Below are positions 42,265 through 53,968 of a stretch of DNA of 64,000 bases, one piece after another. The notes under the pieces are model-generated. The model made no database searches, was not told the origin of the DNA, and worked only from the letters and a program-made list of their open reading frames with translations. The stretch covers positions 955,786-1,019,785 of the forward strand of contig NZ_JH992940.1 in the NCBI RefSeq assembly GCF_000315485.1. The letters run 5' to 3'. Position 1 is the first letter of the stretch. Every line of letters starts with the position of its first letter. The translations under genes were made by a program, and so were the position numbers. Source of the DNA: Bacteroides oleiciplenus YIT 12058. Its GTDB lineage: Bacteria > Bacteroidota > Bacteroidia > Bacteroidales > Bacteroidaceae.

Positions 42265-44931
42265 ATGACAATGAAATCAGCTATCTTTTTATCGGCATTG
42301 GTATTTTTCTTTTTCGGGTCTTTGCAAGGCCTTGCACAAACATCCCACAAAAATAGTACCTCATATTTTGAAAAGGGACAGAATAATGTAAAACCACCTT
42401 CTAAAGAAAAAAATGTACTGACACGTTCATCAGACACGCAATTTAATTTTGTAGGAAGTTGGTGTGCCATTTCTGAAATCGGTTTTGACGGAGATGAGGT
42501 TATAAATGATATTTATTCAACAGGCCAATGCATGGTTTGGTTCAACGAAGATGGCACCTATGTGGTCAGCAATTATCGGGATCATGATATATTTCTACGG
42601 CGCTGGTGGTATTTAGGTGACAATATAATTGGAGATAGCGATGGCTTTGTAATGTCTCTAATTTCTTATGAAAACGGGATATTTACAGGACATATCATAA
42701 ATACAGAGGAAAAAGGGTATTCTAGTACTGTAGTCATGAAAAGGGATAATAAACTCAGTTTAAGTATAGGGAAAGGCTTTGGATATCTTAAGGATAATGA
42801 GACTAAATATATTGTCGGAGCTTCTGCAGATGGCGAAACTCAGCTTCGGATTGACGTGAAAAGTATAGTTGATAATTATGCAGCTTATGATGTTACTTTT
42901 TCATCAGATTATGGAAACACAGAAGAAATATGCGGAACAGTTAATGACTTCAAGAAAACAGGAGAAAGTACAGCAGAGTTTCTTTATACAGTTCCTAAAG
43001 AATTTCCTGCCGAAGATAGGGTAATCTATACGGTAAATATGAAATTAACACTTTATGATGCCAACCGAAAAGCCCTGACTTATGGAGAACTTCCGATTAA
43101 AATAGTCCGTCCACCTGTATTATGTGTGCATGGATTGAATGACAAAGGAACTTGCTTTGCCTCATTTACCAGTTATTTGTATGGAAGTGGTTGCTATTTC
43201 CCATTCCAATTGTATCGTTCAGACTATCATCCTACAAGCTGTATGGAATTTAGTACAAACCAAAGTGTCGTACCAAGAGATTTGAAAAAACTATTTCTGA
43301 ATTGCTATCAACAAGGAATTATTGCTTCGAAAGCAGATATTGTGGGACATAGTATGGGTGGATTGCTCAGCAGAATGTATATACAGAATACTTCCCAGAA
43401 AGGAGTAAATCGCTTAATAACCTTAAACACTCCTCATTTCGGTTCCCAAGGAGCCTGTCTGATTGTAAACGACTGTAAACCTTACGTATTTCAGGAATTA
43501 GGAGAGAAGATATTTGGAGAAGATTCAGGTGCAGTTAACGATTTGCAAGTAAATAGTATCGCGATGACAAATTTAGCCCGCTCTTCCAATCAATTGAAAG
43601 GAATCCCCATACACACAGTATGTACAGATTACACCTGTAACTCAAAAATAGATACCTATGGATCAATTCCTTTTATGGCCATTATTTATATATTATGCGA
43701 TACTAGAGGAATGGTATTAAAACCTTTTATGATGAATGAGTTAGCAAGTTCAATATATAAAGGTCCTAGTGATTTTGTAGTTTCTTTGACAAGCCAGAAA
43801 GGAGGACTAAATAATAATCATACTTCAACATTTGAGGGGGACGATAATTATTACTGCCATGTACTTACTCCTAACATGCCTATTATACAAGCACACCTAA
43901 AATCTTTATTAACCAAACCTAATAATGAGCAAGCATTCAGCAAAAATGGATTGGTTTATAAAGTAGAACCTTATTTAGATGAAAAAGACATAAAAGCCAT
44001 TTACGATAAAATTTCCTTATTCAATCTCAATAACAAAAATGTATCTGCTTCAACCACAACAAGATCATCGTCATCCATTCAAATAAAGAAGTGTGAACTT
44101 GATGATTCACGTCGTTTAAATGTGACATGTGAGACATCTTCTGATATAGAAAACTATGTTATCATCGCTATGATGGAAGACGGAACAGCCTTTATGAAAG
44201 ATGAATTATCATTTCAGGAACCAATATCTCCTGAATACGGAGGTATAATTTCCATTTATGCCATGGCACATACAGCTTCCGGAGAAATAATTTCTGATGC
44301 AGCCAGTGTCAAGGCAAACCACATTTTAGATGAGACACAATATGAATATGCGGAATTTGAAAATGGAGATGCAGATGCATTATTAATATTCAAAGGTGAA
44401 TCAGTCGCACCTCTATTGAATCTACAACGTACTGACGGCCAAAGTGAATTAATACTCCCCGATCAATATAACCTTCCTGATTTAGGTGAAAAGCCCAATA
44501 ATTTTGTAGAGATCAAAGATGGACGTATATATGGAATATCAGAAGGATCTGGCATCCTGACCGGCATTGTATCTTCTTTCAGTGCAGAAATTCCTTATAA
44601 AGTAATAGATCCGTCTTCTATAGAACTCTCGGACGGTACAGAGACAGGAATAGAAATGACGCCTGACATAAGCAACAGAGACAAAGAAGGAGTTGTAAAT
44701 TTCACTTTTTCGCCGGAAGCCAAGACCGGAAACGTTTCTTTTGCAAAGGCAGATTTGTCTACTATACTCATACAAATCTATGATATAAATGGAAAATTAC
44801 AGAAATCATTTTTTATACAACAACCACAAAATGAAACTCTGATAAATTTAGATTTCCTGCCCTCCGGAATTTATATTATCAGATTTGCAGAAAAGACTTT
44901 TGATGAAACGTTCAAATTTATAATCCCATAA
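42265..44931 (+). CDS. Secreted multidomain lipase/PGAP1-like alpha/beta hydrolase with C-terminal sorting-like domain
   Basis: An 888-residue exported protein. The N-terminus is a signal peptide (MKSAIFLSALVFFFFGSLQGLAQ). Residues about 60-165 form a lipocalin-like beta domain (FVGSWCAISEIGFDG onward). An alpha/beta hydrolase follows at about 285-450, with VLCVHGLNDKG (oxyanion turn) and nucleophile elbow DIVGHSMGGLLSRMY; TLNTPHFGSQGA also fits PGAP1/triacylglycerol lipases. A bacterial Ig-like region comes next (about 690-780). The last 70 residues resemble a type A sorting domain (IYDINGKLQKSF, LPSGIYIIRF). Stand-alone gene; substrate unknown. Confidence 0.8.
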   Translation: MTMKSAIFLSALVFFFFGSLQGLAQTSHKNSTSYFEKGQNNVKPPSKEKNVLTRSSDTQFNFVGSWCAISEIGFDGDEVINDIYSTGQCMVWFNEDGTYVVSNYRDHDIFLRRWWYLGDNIIGDSDGFVMSLISYENGIFTGHIINTEEKGYSSTVVMKRDNKLSLSIGKGFGYLKDNETKYIVGASADGETQLRIDVKSIVDNYAAYDVTFSSDYGNTEEICGTVNDFKKTGESTAEFLYTVPKEFPAEDRVIYTVNMKLTLYDANRKALTYGELPIKIVRPPVLCVHGLNDKGTCFASFTSYLYGSGCYFPFQLYRSDYHPTSCMEFSTNQSVVPRDLKKLFLNCYQQGIIASKADIVGHSMGGLLSRMYIQNTSQKGVNRLITLNTPHFGSQGACLIVNDCKPYVFQELGEKIFGEDSGAVNDLQVNSIAMTNLARSSNQLKGIPIHTVCTDYTCNSKIDTYGSIPFMAIIYILCDTRGMVLKPFMMNELASSIYKGPSDFVVSLTSQKGGLNNNHTSTFEGDDNYYCHVLTPNMPIIQAHLKSLLTKPNNEQAFSKNGLVYKVEPYLDEKDIKAIYDKISLFNLNNKNVSASTTTRSSSSIQIKKCELDDSRRLNVTCETSSDIENYVIIAMMEDGTAFMKDELSFQEPISPEYGGIISIYAMAHTASGEIISDAASVKANHILDETQYEYAEFENGDADALLIFKGESVAPLLNLQRTDGQSELILPDQYNLPDLGEKPNNFVEIKDGRIYGISEGSGILTGIVSSFSAEIPYKVIDPSSIELSDGTETGIEMTPDISNRDKEGVVNFTFSPEAKTGNVSFAKADLSTILIQIYDINGKLQKSFFIQQPQNETLINLDFLPSGIYIIRFAEKTFDETFKFIIP

Positions 44932-45006
44932 TTTGCGCTCGTTTTCCTCAACATATTATATAGCTATTTTAAGGCTATCAAATCAGCATTAATACCCTTA
45001 TAATAC

Positions 45007-45045
45007 AAGTAAGGCTGCCTCCATAATAAAGAAGCAGCCTTACTT
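45007..45045. terminator. Hairpin between convergent lipase-like and DUF3078 genes
   Basis: A perfect 12-bp stem, AAGTAAGGCTGC with GCAGCCTTACTT, and a 15-nt loop. It lies between convergent genes. The T tracts are short, so termination strength is uncertain. Confidence 0.65.
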
Positions 45046-45066
45046 AACATATGTCTGATTACAAGA

Positions 45067-46509
45067 TTACCATTTGTAATTGATACCGAAACTCAGAATT
45101 TCATTTACCTGGAAATGACTGTCTCCCGTGGTAGGCTTGCTACTATCATCATAACGGGCATGTACATACAGCTTCGTAGAGAGGTAGCGGTTCAATATGA
45201 AATTGATTGTATTTTCCCACTCGATACGAGTCCATTCGTAGCTGGTCAGATAGTTCAGACGGGAATCCAGCACAATAGAGGGAATAATCTTCCAGTTCAA
45301 TGTAGGCTGTATCTGCGAACCCCAGTTGTGACGCACACATTTGCCTTTTTCCAAACCAAAGTCCACCTCATTCACATCTTTATTACCTATATAACGCATC
45401 GTCCAGGTCAACGGAGCTATGAAGACAGAAAGACTGAACTTTTTCTTCTTCAACTTATAGTCCATACCGACACTGGTGGATAAGTCAGCCGGAGCAAAGA
45501 AAGCGGAAACCAGCTTTTCACTGTTTGCCTTATAACCATGACAGAACTGAGTTTTAAATTCCGTAGAAATGGTATAGTACCAATTGGAAGCTGCCTGAAT
45601 CCCCAGTTTACTATATATACGAAAGAGGTCGGTATTCACCAGATAATCATGATACTTATCCGAAGGAGTTGAGCCGAAGCCTAACTTAGCTTCCAAAGTA
45701 TTTTCCCACTGTATCTTCTCACGGTCATTATAGTTGGCAAACAACTGTAAGTTTGCCAGGAAAGAGTTTGTACTCTCACCACCCTTATACCAGTTCTCTG
45801 AAATATAGTTCTGAGTAATCTGCAAAGAACCACTTCCACCTGTCACCCACCAGTTGGGTTTACGGATAATCACTTCCGCGTCCTCCTTCACATTAGCCAT
45901 ACTTTCCTGTGCAAACAATTTGATTACAGAAGGCTTGGAGGAAACTTCTTTCTCAATATTATCTCTGAAAACTTTTACCTGCATAATTTCATCTTCCCAT
46001 GCTACAATATTACGAGGGTCATCATTCACATACAGGTATAACAACGCGCGATCTACCGTTTCATTAGCACGTTTCTTTGATGTGAAAAGCTTTTCATCAA
46101 AAGGCAATAGTTCCTTCGCGGGAACTTTAACCGTGTCGAAAGGCTGAAATTTCCAATCCAATTTAGATATGCTCTCCATTGGAGAATTGTAATAAGTCAA
46201 CGGAATGAATAAACGGTAATAATCAGGATTCTCCGCAATGTAACGTTCCGGAGTAGAAGGGTCATTCAGGTAATTCAATACTCCAAAATATTGCTCATGT
46301 AAAATGGAAACAGTGTCCAGTTGTTGAGTATTGCTTCCCGGCTTCAACTTTAAGACAAAATATTGCTTCATCAAGCCCGACAAGGTATCTGCTTGTACAG
46401 TAGCCGATTTTTCCACGGTCTTCAAAACAGGCTTCACCGAATTCTGCGCCATCACCGACGAAGAAAATAGTGCGGTAATAGCCCACAATGATAAGTATCT
46501 ATTCTTCAT
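45067..46509 (-). CDS. DUF3078 family outer-membrane protein
   Basis: A 480-residue exported protein (signal peptide about 1-21, ending SSSVMAQ). The N-terminal 190 residues are mixed. The C-terminal half (about 215-480) is DUF3078, with repeated amphipathic strands and an ending on aromatic residues (FGINYKW), as expected for an outer-membrane beta-barrel. The function is unknown; family members are widespread in Bacteroidota. It has its own promoter word at 46537 and no operon partners. Confidence 0.85.
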   Translation of the reverse strand: MKNRYLSLWAITALFSSSVMAQNSVKPVLKTVEKSATVQADTLSGLMKQYFVLKLKPGSNTQQLDTVSILHEQYFGVLNYLNDPSTPERYIAENPDYYRLFIPLTYYNSPMESISKLDWKFQPFDTVKVPAKELLPFDEKLFTSKKRANETVDRALLYLYVNDDPRNIVAWEDEIMQVKVFRDNIEKEVSSKPSVIKLFAQESMANVKEDAEVIIRKPNWWVTGGSGSLQITQNYISENWYKGGESTNSFLANLQLFANYNDREKIQWENTLEAKLGFGSTPSDKYHDYLVNTDLFRIYSKLGIQAASNWYYTISTEFKTQFCHGYKANSEKLVSAFFAPADLSTSVGMDYKLKKKKFSLSVFIAPLTWTMRYIGNKDVNEVDFGLEKGKCVRHNWGSQIQPTLNWKIIPSIVLDSRLNYLTSYEWTRIEWENTINFILNRYLSTKLYVHARYDDSSKPTTGDSHFQVNEILSFGINYKW

Positions 46510-46536
46510 AACGCCCTAAAATCTATGTTTTGAGTG

Positions 46537-46544
46537 CAAAAGTA
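46537..46544 (-). promoter_or_regulatory. Probable -7 element of the DUF3078 gene
   Basis: The minus strand reads TACTTTTG, matching TAnnTTTG, 28 bp upstream of the ATG. Confidence 0.5.
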
Positions 46545-46650
46545 AACCAAAATGTTTAGAAAACATAGAAAATGTAAAAGAAAAGATTGACAATGACCGG
46601 ATAGGGTGTTTTGCTGAAATCGTTTTTTTTAAGAATTGTTTCGCCAAAAC

Positions 46651-46682
46651 TTGATATACTTCCTCTTTTTTTTGTAATTTTG
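46651..46682 (+). promoter_or_regulatory. Promoter of pyrG
   Basis: TTG at 46651-46653 (-33) and TAATTTTG at 46675-46682 (-7), spacing 21 bp. The expected leader is about 80 nt. Confidence 0.7.
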
Positions 46683-46758
46683 CGCTTTTTAAGTTTCACG
46701 TGTAGACAGATTAGGTGCACAAATGTGTACATCACACCAAACAAAACAATAATATTAA

Positions 46759-48402
<1,644 letters not shown>

Positions 48403-48457
48403 GATTATTGCAATCTTCAAATAGTAAATTGTAAATAGATAAATTGTAAATAAATTC

Positions 48458-50308
48458 ATGGATAAAAATACCATTACAGGTCTTGTTTTAATAGCCATTT
48501 TGTTAGTCGGCTTCAGTTTTCTGAGTCGCCCCAGCAAAGAGCAATTGGAGGCACAGCAACGTTATTACGATTCCATTGCGCTGGTACAGCAACGCGAAGA
48601 AGCACTGAAAGCCAAAGCGGACGCAGCATTGGCAAATGAGAAAGACGTGGAAACCGTGGACTCCACAGCACTCTTCTTCAATGTACGCCAGGGAGTGGAT
48701 TCGCTAATTACCATCCAGAATAATCTGGCAGAGTTGACCCTCAGTACTAAAGGCGGTTCCATATTCTCCGCTGTATTGAAAGAGTACATGGAACAGGACA
48801 AGAAAACTCCTGTAACTCTATTCACCGGAAACGATGTTTCCATGAATTTCCTTTTCTATAATAAGAAGGAAACGATACAGACAAAAGACTATTACTTCAG
48901 CACTGTACACCGTACGGACAGCACCGTAACGATGCGTTTGGCAGCCGACAGTGCAAGTTATATAGACTTCAAATATGCATTGCATCCCAACACTTACCTG
49001 GTGGACTTCAGCATCGAAGCTAAAGGTATGACAGATAAGCTGGCAGCAAGCAATAACTACGTCGACATCGAATGGGCACAACGTGCCCGTCAGATTGAGA
49101 AAGGTTATGTATACGAGAACCGTTTGTCTGAATTGACCTACAAGTTTTTAGGAAATGGCACAGACTATCTGTCAGCCAACAAGGATGACGAAAAAGAAGT
49201 GCCGGAACGCCTTGACTGGATTGCTTTCAAGAATCAGTTCTTCTCCTCAGTGTTCATAGCAGATGCCGACTTCGAGAAAACGAAGTTAGTCTCTAAAATG
49301 GAACGCGAAGGAAGCGGATATATCAAGGATTATTCAGCTGAAATGAGCACAACTTTCGACCCGACAGGTCAGAAAGCAACGCAAATGTTCTTCTACTTCG
49401 GTCCGAACCATTACAAGACGCTGACTGCACTGGATAAAGGACGCGAGGAAAAATGGGAACTGAACCGTCTGGTTTATCTGGGTTGGCCGTTGATTCGCTG
49501 GGTCAACAAATGGTTCACCATCAATATCTTCGACTGGTTGTCGGGTTGGGGACTGAGCATGGGTATCGTATTACTGCTGATGACCTTGATTGTGAAAGCA
49601 GTCGTATTCCCCGCTACCTGGAAAACTTATATCTCTTCCGCCAAGATGCGTGTGTTGAAACCGAAAATAGACGAGATCAACAAGAAATATCCCAAGCAGG
49701 AAGATGCGATGAAGAAACAGCAGGAAGTAATGGGACTGTACAGCCAGTACGGTGTGAGTCCAATGGGTGGATGTTTGCCGATGCTGGTGCAATTCCCGGT
49801 TCTGATTGCATTGTTCATGTTCGTGCCGAGTGCTATCGAGTTACGCCAACAAAGTTTCTTGTGGGCTGACGACCTCTCTACGTACGATGCTTTCATCAAC
49901 TTCCCGTTCAACATTCCGTTCCTGGGTAGTCACCTCAGTTTGTTCTGCTTACTGATGACGATTGTGAACGTATTGAACTCCAAGTTCATGATGCAGCAAC
50001 AAGACACCGGTGCCAACCCGCAAATGGCAGCAATGAAGTGGATGACGTATCTCATGCCGATCATGATGTTGTTCATCTTGAACAGTTATCCTTCGGGTTT
50101 GAACTATTACTACTTCATATCGACGTTAATCAGCGTAGTGACCACAATCATCCTGCGAAAGACGACGAATGAAGAGAAACTTCTCGCCCAACTCGAAGCA
50201 AGAAAGAAGGACCCGAAGAAAGCTAAGAAAACCGGCTTTGCCGCCCGCCTGGAGGCAATGCAGAAGCAACAGGAACAGTTGATGAAAGAGAGACAGAACA
50301 AGAAGTAA
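48458..50308 (+). CDS. yidC: Membrane protein insertase YidC
   Basis: A 616-residue inner-membrane insertase. The N-terminal helix ([17 protein letters not shown]) precedes a large periplasmic beta domain (about 60-340). The conserved five-helix core follows (about 355-570), including [22 protein letters not shown] and [18 protein letters not shown]. The tail is a basic, Lys/Gln-rich segment expected to touch the ribosome. A strong terminator follows at 50336. Confidence 0.96.
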   Translation: MDKNTITGLVLIAILLVGFSFLSRPSKEQLEAQQRYYDSIALVQQREEALKAKADAALANEKDVETVDSTALFFNVRQGVDSLITIQNNLAELTLSTKGGSIFSAVLKEYMEQDKKTPVTLFTGNDVSMNFLFYNKKETIQTKDYYFSTVHRTDSTVTMRLAADSASYIDFKYALHPNTYLVDFSIEAKGMTDKLAASNNYVDIEWAQRARQIEKGYVYENRLSELTYKFLGNGTDYLSANKDDEKEVPERLDWIAFKNQFFSSVFIADADFEKTKLVSKMEREGSGYIKDYSAEMSTTFDPTGQKATQMFFYFGPNHYKTLTALDKGREEKWELNRLVYLGWPLIRWVNKWFTINIFDWLSGWGLSMGIVLLLMTLIVKAVVFPATWKTYISSAKMRVLKPKIDEINKKYPKQEDAMKKQQEVMGLYSQYGVSPMGGCLPMLVQFPVLIALFMFVPSAIELRQQSFLWADDLSTYDAFINFPFNIPFLGSHLSLFCLLMTIVNVLNSKFMMQQQDTGANPQMAAMKWMTYLMPIMMLFILNSYPSGLNYYYFISTLISVVTTIILRKTTNEEKLLAQLEARKKDPKKAKKTGFAARLEAMQKQQEQLMKERQNKK

Positions 50309-50335
50309 GTCTCCGCTTTTCATCACTTGATAATA

Positions 50336-50374
50336 AAAGCCGGGCAATTAATGTGATTGCCCGGCTTTCTTTCT
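50336..50374 (+). terminator. Terminator of pyrG-yidC
   Basis: A perfect 13-bp stem (AAAGCCGGGCAAT with ATTGCCCGGCTTT) with a 7-nt loop, then a T-rich CTTTCTCTT. It lies inside the longest open reading of the next gene, supporting that gene's later start at 50404. Confidence 0.88.
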
Positions 50375-50403
50375 CTTATAACGACTATAACTATACTAAA
50401 AAA

Positions 50404-51735
50404 ATGAAAACTAAGTATACATACAAACAGATATGGATGATAGCCTATCCCATCCTCATCAGTCTGCTGATGGAGCAAATGATAGGTATGACAGACACCG
50501 CTTTCCTGGGACGGGTAGGCGAAGTGGAACTGGGAGCATCTGCCATTGCAGGTGTCTTCTACATGGTAATATTCATGGCTGCTTTCGGTTTCAGCATCGG
50601 AGCACAGATACTCATTGCACGGCGCAACGGCGAACACCAGTACAAGGAAATAGGAAACCTGTTCTATCAGGGTATTTATTTCCAGGTGGGATTGGCGGCA
50701 GTCATGTTCCTTCTCTCCTACTTCCTCTCTCCGTTGATTTTGAAGCGCATTGTAGCTTCGGAACACATTTACGAAGCCGCCATCAGTTATCTGAACTGGC
50801 GCGTATTCGGTGCATTCTTCTCGTTCAGCGCAGTCATGTTCCGTGCCTTCTTTCTGGGCACTACGCAGACGAAGACATTGACATTGAACTCCGTAGTGAT
50901 GGTGTTGAGCAACATTGTCTTCAACTATATACTCATCTTCGGTAAATTCGGCTTTCCGGCTCTCGGCATTGCCGGTGCTGCTATCGGCTCGTCTCTTGCC
51001 GAACTGGTTTCACTGGTATTCTTCATCCTCTATACTCGCAGCCGCATTGACTGTCGCAAGTATGGACTGGATCGTATACCGAAGTTCTGCCGTGAGGTAC
51101 TGAAACGAATATTGAACGTTTCCTTCTGGACAATGATACAAAACGTCGTTTCCCTGTCTACCTGGTTCTTGTTCTTCCTCTATGTGGAGCATCTGGGAGA
51201 ACGGTCGCTGGCTGTTACGAACATCGTCCGGAGTGTATCCGGCATATTATTCATGGTGATGATGGCATTTGCTTCGACTTGCGGTTCACTGGTCAGCAAT
51301 CTGATTGGTGCCGGTGAAAAGGATTGTGTAGCAGGAACCATCCGGCAGCATATACGCATTGCCTATATGTTCGTGTTGCCGTTGGCATTGTTCTTCTCAC
51401 TCTTCCCTAAACTGATATTGGGCATCTATACGGATATGACTGATTTACAGGATGCAGCAGTACATTCGCTTTGGGTGATGTGCTCAGCCTACTTGCTGCT
51501 TGTACCTGCCAATGTATATTTCCAGTCAGTATCGGGAACGGGTAACACGCGTACGGCATTGGTGATGGAGTTGGCGACACTGGTTGTTTACGTAGCCTAT
51601 ATCACATACATCATTCTTTACTTACGTCTGGATGTAGCTCTGTGCTGGACATCAGAAATGGTTTATTCCTTCTTTATCCTACTATTTTGCTGGTGGTATA
51701 TTAAGCGGGGACGATGGCAAGAGAAACGCATATAA
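50404..51735 (+). CDS. MATE-family multidrug/cation efflux transporter
   Basis: A 443-residue inner-membrane exporter with 12 helices in two related halves. It has the MATE opening WMIAYPILISLLMEQMIGMTDTAFLGRVGEVELGASAIAG. It exports cationic compounds in exchange for Na+ or H+. The start at 50404 is chosen because earlier codons lie in the terminator stem. The substrate is unknown. Confidence 0.9.
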   Translation: MKTKYTYKQIWMIAYPILISLLMEQMIGMTDTAFLGRVGEVELGASAIAGVFYMVIFMAAFGFSIGAQILIARRNGEHQYKEIGNLFYQGIYFQVGLAAVMFLLSYFLSPLILKRIVASEHIYEAAISYLNWRVFGAFFSFSAVMFRAFFLGTTQTKTLTLNSVVMVLSNIVFNYILIFGKFGFPALGIAGAAIGSSLAELVSLVFFILYTRSRIDCRKYGLDRIPKFCREVLKRILNVSFWTMIQNVVSLSTWFLFFLYVEHLGERSLAVTNIVRSVSGILFMVMMAFASTCGSLVSNLIGAGEKDCVAGTIRQHIRIAYMFVLPLALFFSLFPKLILGIYTDMTDLQDAAVHSLWVMCSAYLLLVPANVYFQSVSGTGNTRTALVMELATLVVYVAYITYIILYLRLDVALCWTSEMVYSFFILLFCWWYIKRGRWQEKRI

Positions 51736-51739
51736 TTTG

Positions 51740-51747
51740 TATATTTG
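51740..51747 (+). promoter_or_regulatory. Probable -7 element of the S9 peptidase gene
   Basis: TATATTTG matches TAnnTTTG and is 28 bp upstream of the ATG at 51776. It lies just past the MATE stop codon. No clear -33. Confidence 0.5.
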
Positions 51748-51775
51748 CTGCAAATAACCGTAACGAACAACATAT

Positions 51776-53884
51776 ATGAAACAAGTAAACTTATTGCTTA
51801 TGTCAGCAGCTATGACATTGGCTGCCTGCGGCGGGACAAAAGACGCAGGGCAAGCCGGAGCACCGCTTATCGAGCGGTCGGACATCAAGATTGAAGGCAA
51901 GCGCATGACTCCCGAAGCTCTTTGGGCTATGGGACGTATCGGCGGTGTTGCCGTGTCGCCTGATGAAAAACAAATTGCTTACACGGTGGCTTACTACAGC
52001 GTGCCGGAAAACAAGAGTAACCGTGAGGTTTTCGTGATGAACACAGATGGAACGGAGAACAAACAAATCACCCGTACCCCGTGGCAGGAAAATGAAGTAA
52101 CCTGGATAAAGGGTGGCACCAAACTGGCATTCCTCTCTAATGAGAGCGGCAGTAGTCAGTTGTGGGAAATGAACCCCGACGGCAGCGGACGCAAGCAGTT
52201 GACACAATATGACGGTGACCTCGAGGGTTATTCTTTCTCTCCCGATGGTAAGAAATTGCTTTTCATCGCTCAGGTGCAAACCAAACAGAGCACTGCTGAG
52301 AAATATCCCGACCTGCCGAAGGCAACGGGCATCATCGTCACCGACCTGATGTATAAGCATTGGGATGAATGGGTGACCGGTGCCCCGCATCCTTTTGTGG
52401 CCGATTTTGATGGAAACGGCATCAGCAATATAAAGGATATACTGGAAGGCGAACCCTATGAAAGTCCGATGAGACCCTGGGGTGGCATCGAGCAACTGGC
52501 ATGGAGCCCTGCAGGCGACAAAGTGGCTTACACCTGCCGCAAGAAGACCGGATTAGCTTATGCCATTTCCACCAACTCGGATATTTATATCTATGATCTT
52601 GCCACCCAAAAGACAGAGAATATCACCGAAGAGAACAAAGGTTACGACACCAATCCCCAATATTCTCCCGACGGCAAATACATTGCCTGGCAGAGTATGG
52701 AGCGTGATGGATATGAAGCTGACCTGAACCGTCTCTTTATCATGAATCTGGAGACGGGTGAAAAACGTTTCGTCAGCAAGGCATTCGAATCGAATGTAGA
52801 TGGTTTCCTTTGGAACAAGGATTCCAAGAGTATCTACTTCATCGGTGTATGGCATGGTGAAACGCAGATTTACAATATCGATCTGGCAGCAAATGATAAG
52901 GTTACGCAACTGACGGACGGCATGTATGACTATGCTTCGCTCGCCCTTGCAGGTGATAAGATTATCGCTGCGCGCCACTCCATGAGTATGGGTGATGAAA
53001 TTTATGCTGTAGCTGCTACCCGTAGCGGTGACGCATTTGCCGAGGTAAAGCAACTGACTTTCGAGAACAAGCAGATTTATGACCAGTTGGAGATGGGTAA
53101 AGTGGAAGCCCGTTGGATGAAGACCACGGATGGCAAACAGATGCTGACATGGGTAATCTATCCCCCGCAATTCGACCCGAACAAAAAGTATCCGACACTG
53201 CTATTCTGCGAAGGTGGTCCTCAGAGCCCCGTTAGCCAATTCTGGAGCTATCGCTGGAACTTCCAGATTATGGCGGCAAACGATTATATCATCGTAGCTC
53301 CCAATCGTCGCGGTCTGCCGGGCTTCGGTGTGGAATGGAATGAAGCCATTAGTGGAGATTATGGTGGTCAGTGCATGAAAGACTACTTCACGGCAATTGA
53401 TGAAATGGCCAAAGAACCGTTTGTAGACAATGACCGCCTCGGTTGCGTAGGTGCCAGTTTCGGTGGCTTCTCAGTTTACTGGCTTGCCGGACATCATGAC
53501 AAACGTTTCAAGGCGTTCATCGCTCACGATGGTATCTTCAATATGGAAATGCAGTATCTGGAAACAGAAGAGAAGTGGTTTGCCAACTGGGATATGGGCG
53601 GCGCATACTGGGAAAAACAAAATCCGGTGGCACAACGCACATTTGCCAATTCTCCGCACCAATTCGTAGATAAATGGGATACGCCTATCCTCTGCATCCA
53701 CGGTGAAAAGGATTATCGTATTCTTGCTAATCAGGCTATGGCGGCATTTGATGCCGCAGTGATGCGTGGCATTCCTGCCGAGTTGTTGATTTATCCGGAT
53801 GAAAACCACTGGGTATTGAAACCGCAGAACGGTATTCTGTGGCAGCGCACATACTTTGAATGGCTGGACAAATGGTTGAAATAA
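51776..53884 (+). CDS. S9-family prolyl oligopeptidase-type lipoprotein peptidase
   Basis: A 702-residue serine peptidase. The N-terminus is a lipoprotein signal (LLMSAAMTLAACGG) with the lipid-anchored Cys near residue 19, so it is probably in the periplasm or outer membrane. Residues about 45-430 are a beta-propeller with repeats such as FSPDGKKLLFIA and YSPDGKYIAWQS. The hydrolase domain has nucleophile GASFGGFSVYWLAG, the Asp in HGEKDYRI and the His in PDENHWV, an intact triad. It cleaves short peptides. The stop codon directly abuts the 53885 array. Confidence 0.93.
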   Translation: MKQVNLLLMSAAMTLAACGGTKDAGQAGAPLIERSDIKIEGKRMTPEALWAMGRIGGVAVSPDEKQIAYTVAYYSVPENKSNREVFVMNTDGTENKQITRTPWQENEVTWIKGGTKLAFLSNESGSSQLWEMNPDGSGRKQLTQYDGDLEGYSFSPDGKKLLFIAQVQTKQSTAEKYPDLPKATGIIVTDLMYKHWDEWVTGAPHPFVADFDGNGISNIKDILEGEPYESPMRPWGGIEQLAWSPAGDKVAYTCRKKTGLAYAISTNSDIYIYDLATQKTENITEENKGYDTNPQYSPDGKYIAWQSMERDGYEADLNRLFIMNLETGEKRFVSKAFESNVDGFLWNKDSKSIYFIGVWHGETQIYNIDLAANDKVTQLTDGMYDYASLALAGDKIIAARHSMSMGDEIYAVAATRSGDAFAEVKQLTFENKQIYDQLEMGKVEARWMKTTDGKQMLTWVIYPPQFDPNKKYPTLLFCEGGPQSPVSQFWSYRWNFQIMAANDYIIVAPNRRGLPGFGVEWNEAISGDYGGQCMKDYFTAIDEMAKEPFVDNDRLGCVGASFGGFSVYWLAGHHDKRFKAFIAHDGIFNMEMQYLETEEKWFANWDMGGAYWEKQNPVAQRTFANSPHQFVDKWDTPILCIHGEKDYRILANQAMAAFDAAVMRGIPAELLIYPDENHWVLKPQNGILWQRTYFEWLDKWLK

Positions 53885-53967
53885 AAACAGATGGTCTGTT
53901 AACCTTAAACAGACCGTCTATCTGATACAAACAGACCATCTATTCATGTGAAATAGATGGTCTGTTT
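53885..53967. repeat. 83-bp array filling the convergent gap between the S9 peptidase and lipB
   Basis: Four 17-bp units at 53885, 53907, 53929 and 53951, exactly 22 bp apart, from AAACAGATGGTCTGTTA to AAATAGATGGTCTGTTT. Units 3 and 4 form a 16-bp hairpin followed by TTTTTT, a rightward terminator; units 1 and 2 form a similar leftward one. The array starts one base after the peptidase stop and ends two bases before the lipB stop. Same word as the 1264 array. Confidence 0.88.
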
Positions 53968-53968
53968 T

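Noticed and set aside
50353..50403. Longer N-terminus of the MATE transporter
   Set aside because: These codons lie in the stem and tail of the yidC terminator and do not resemble a MATE N-terminus.
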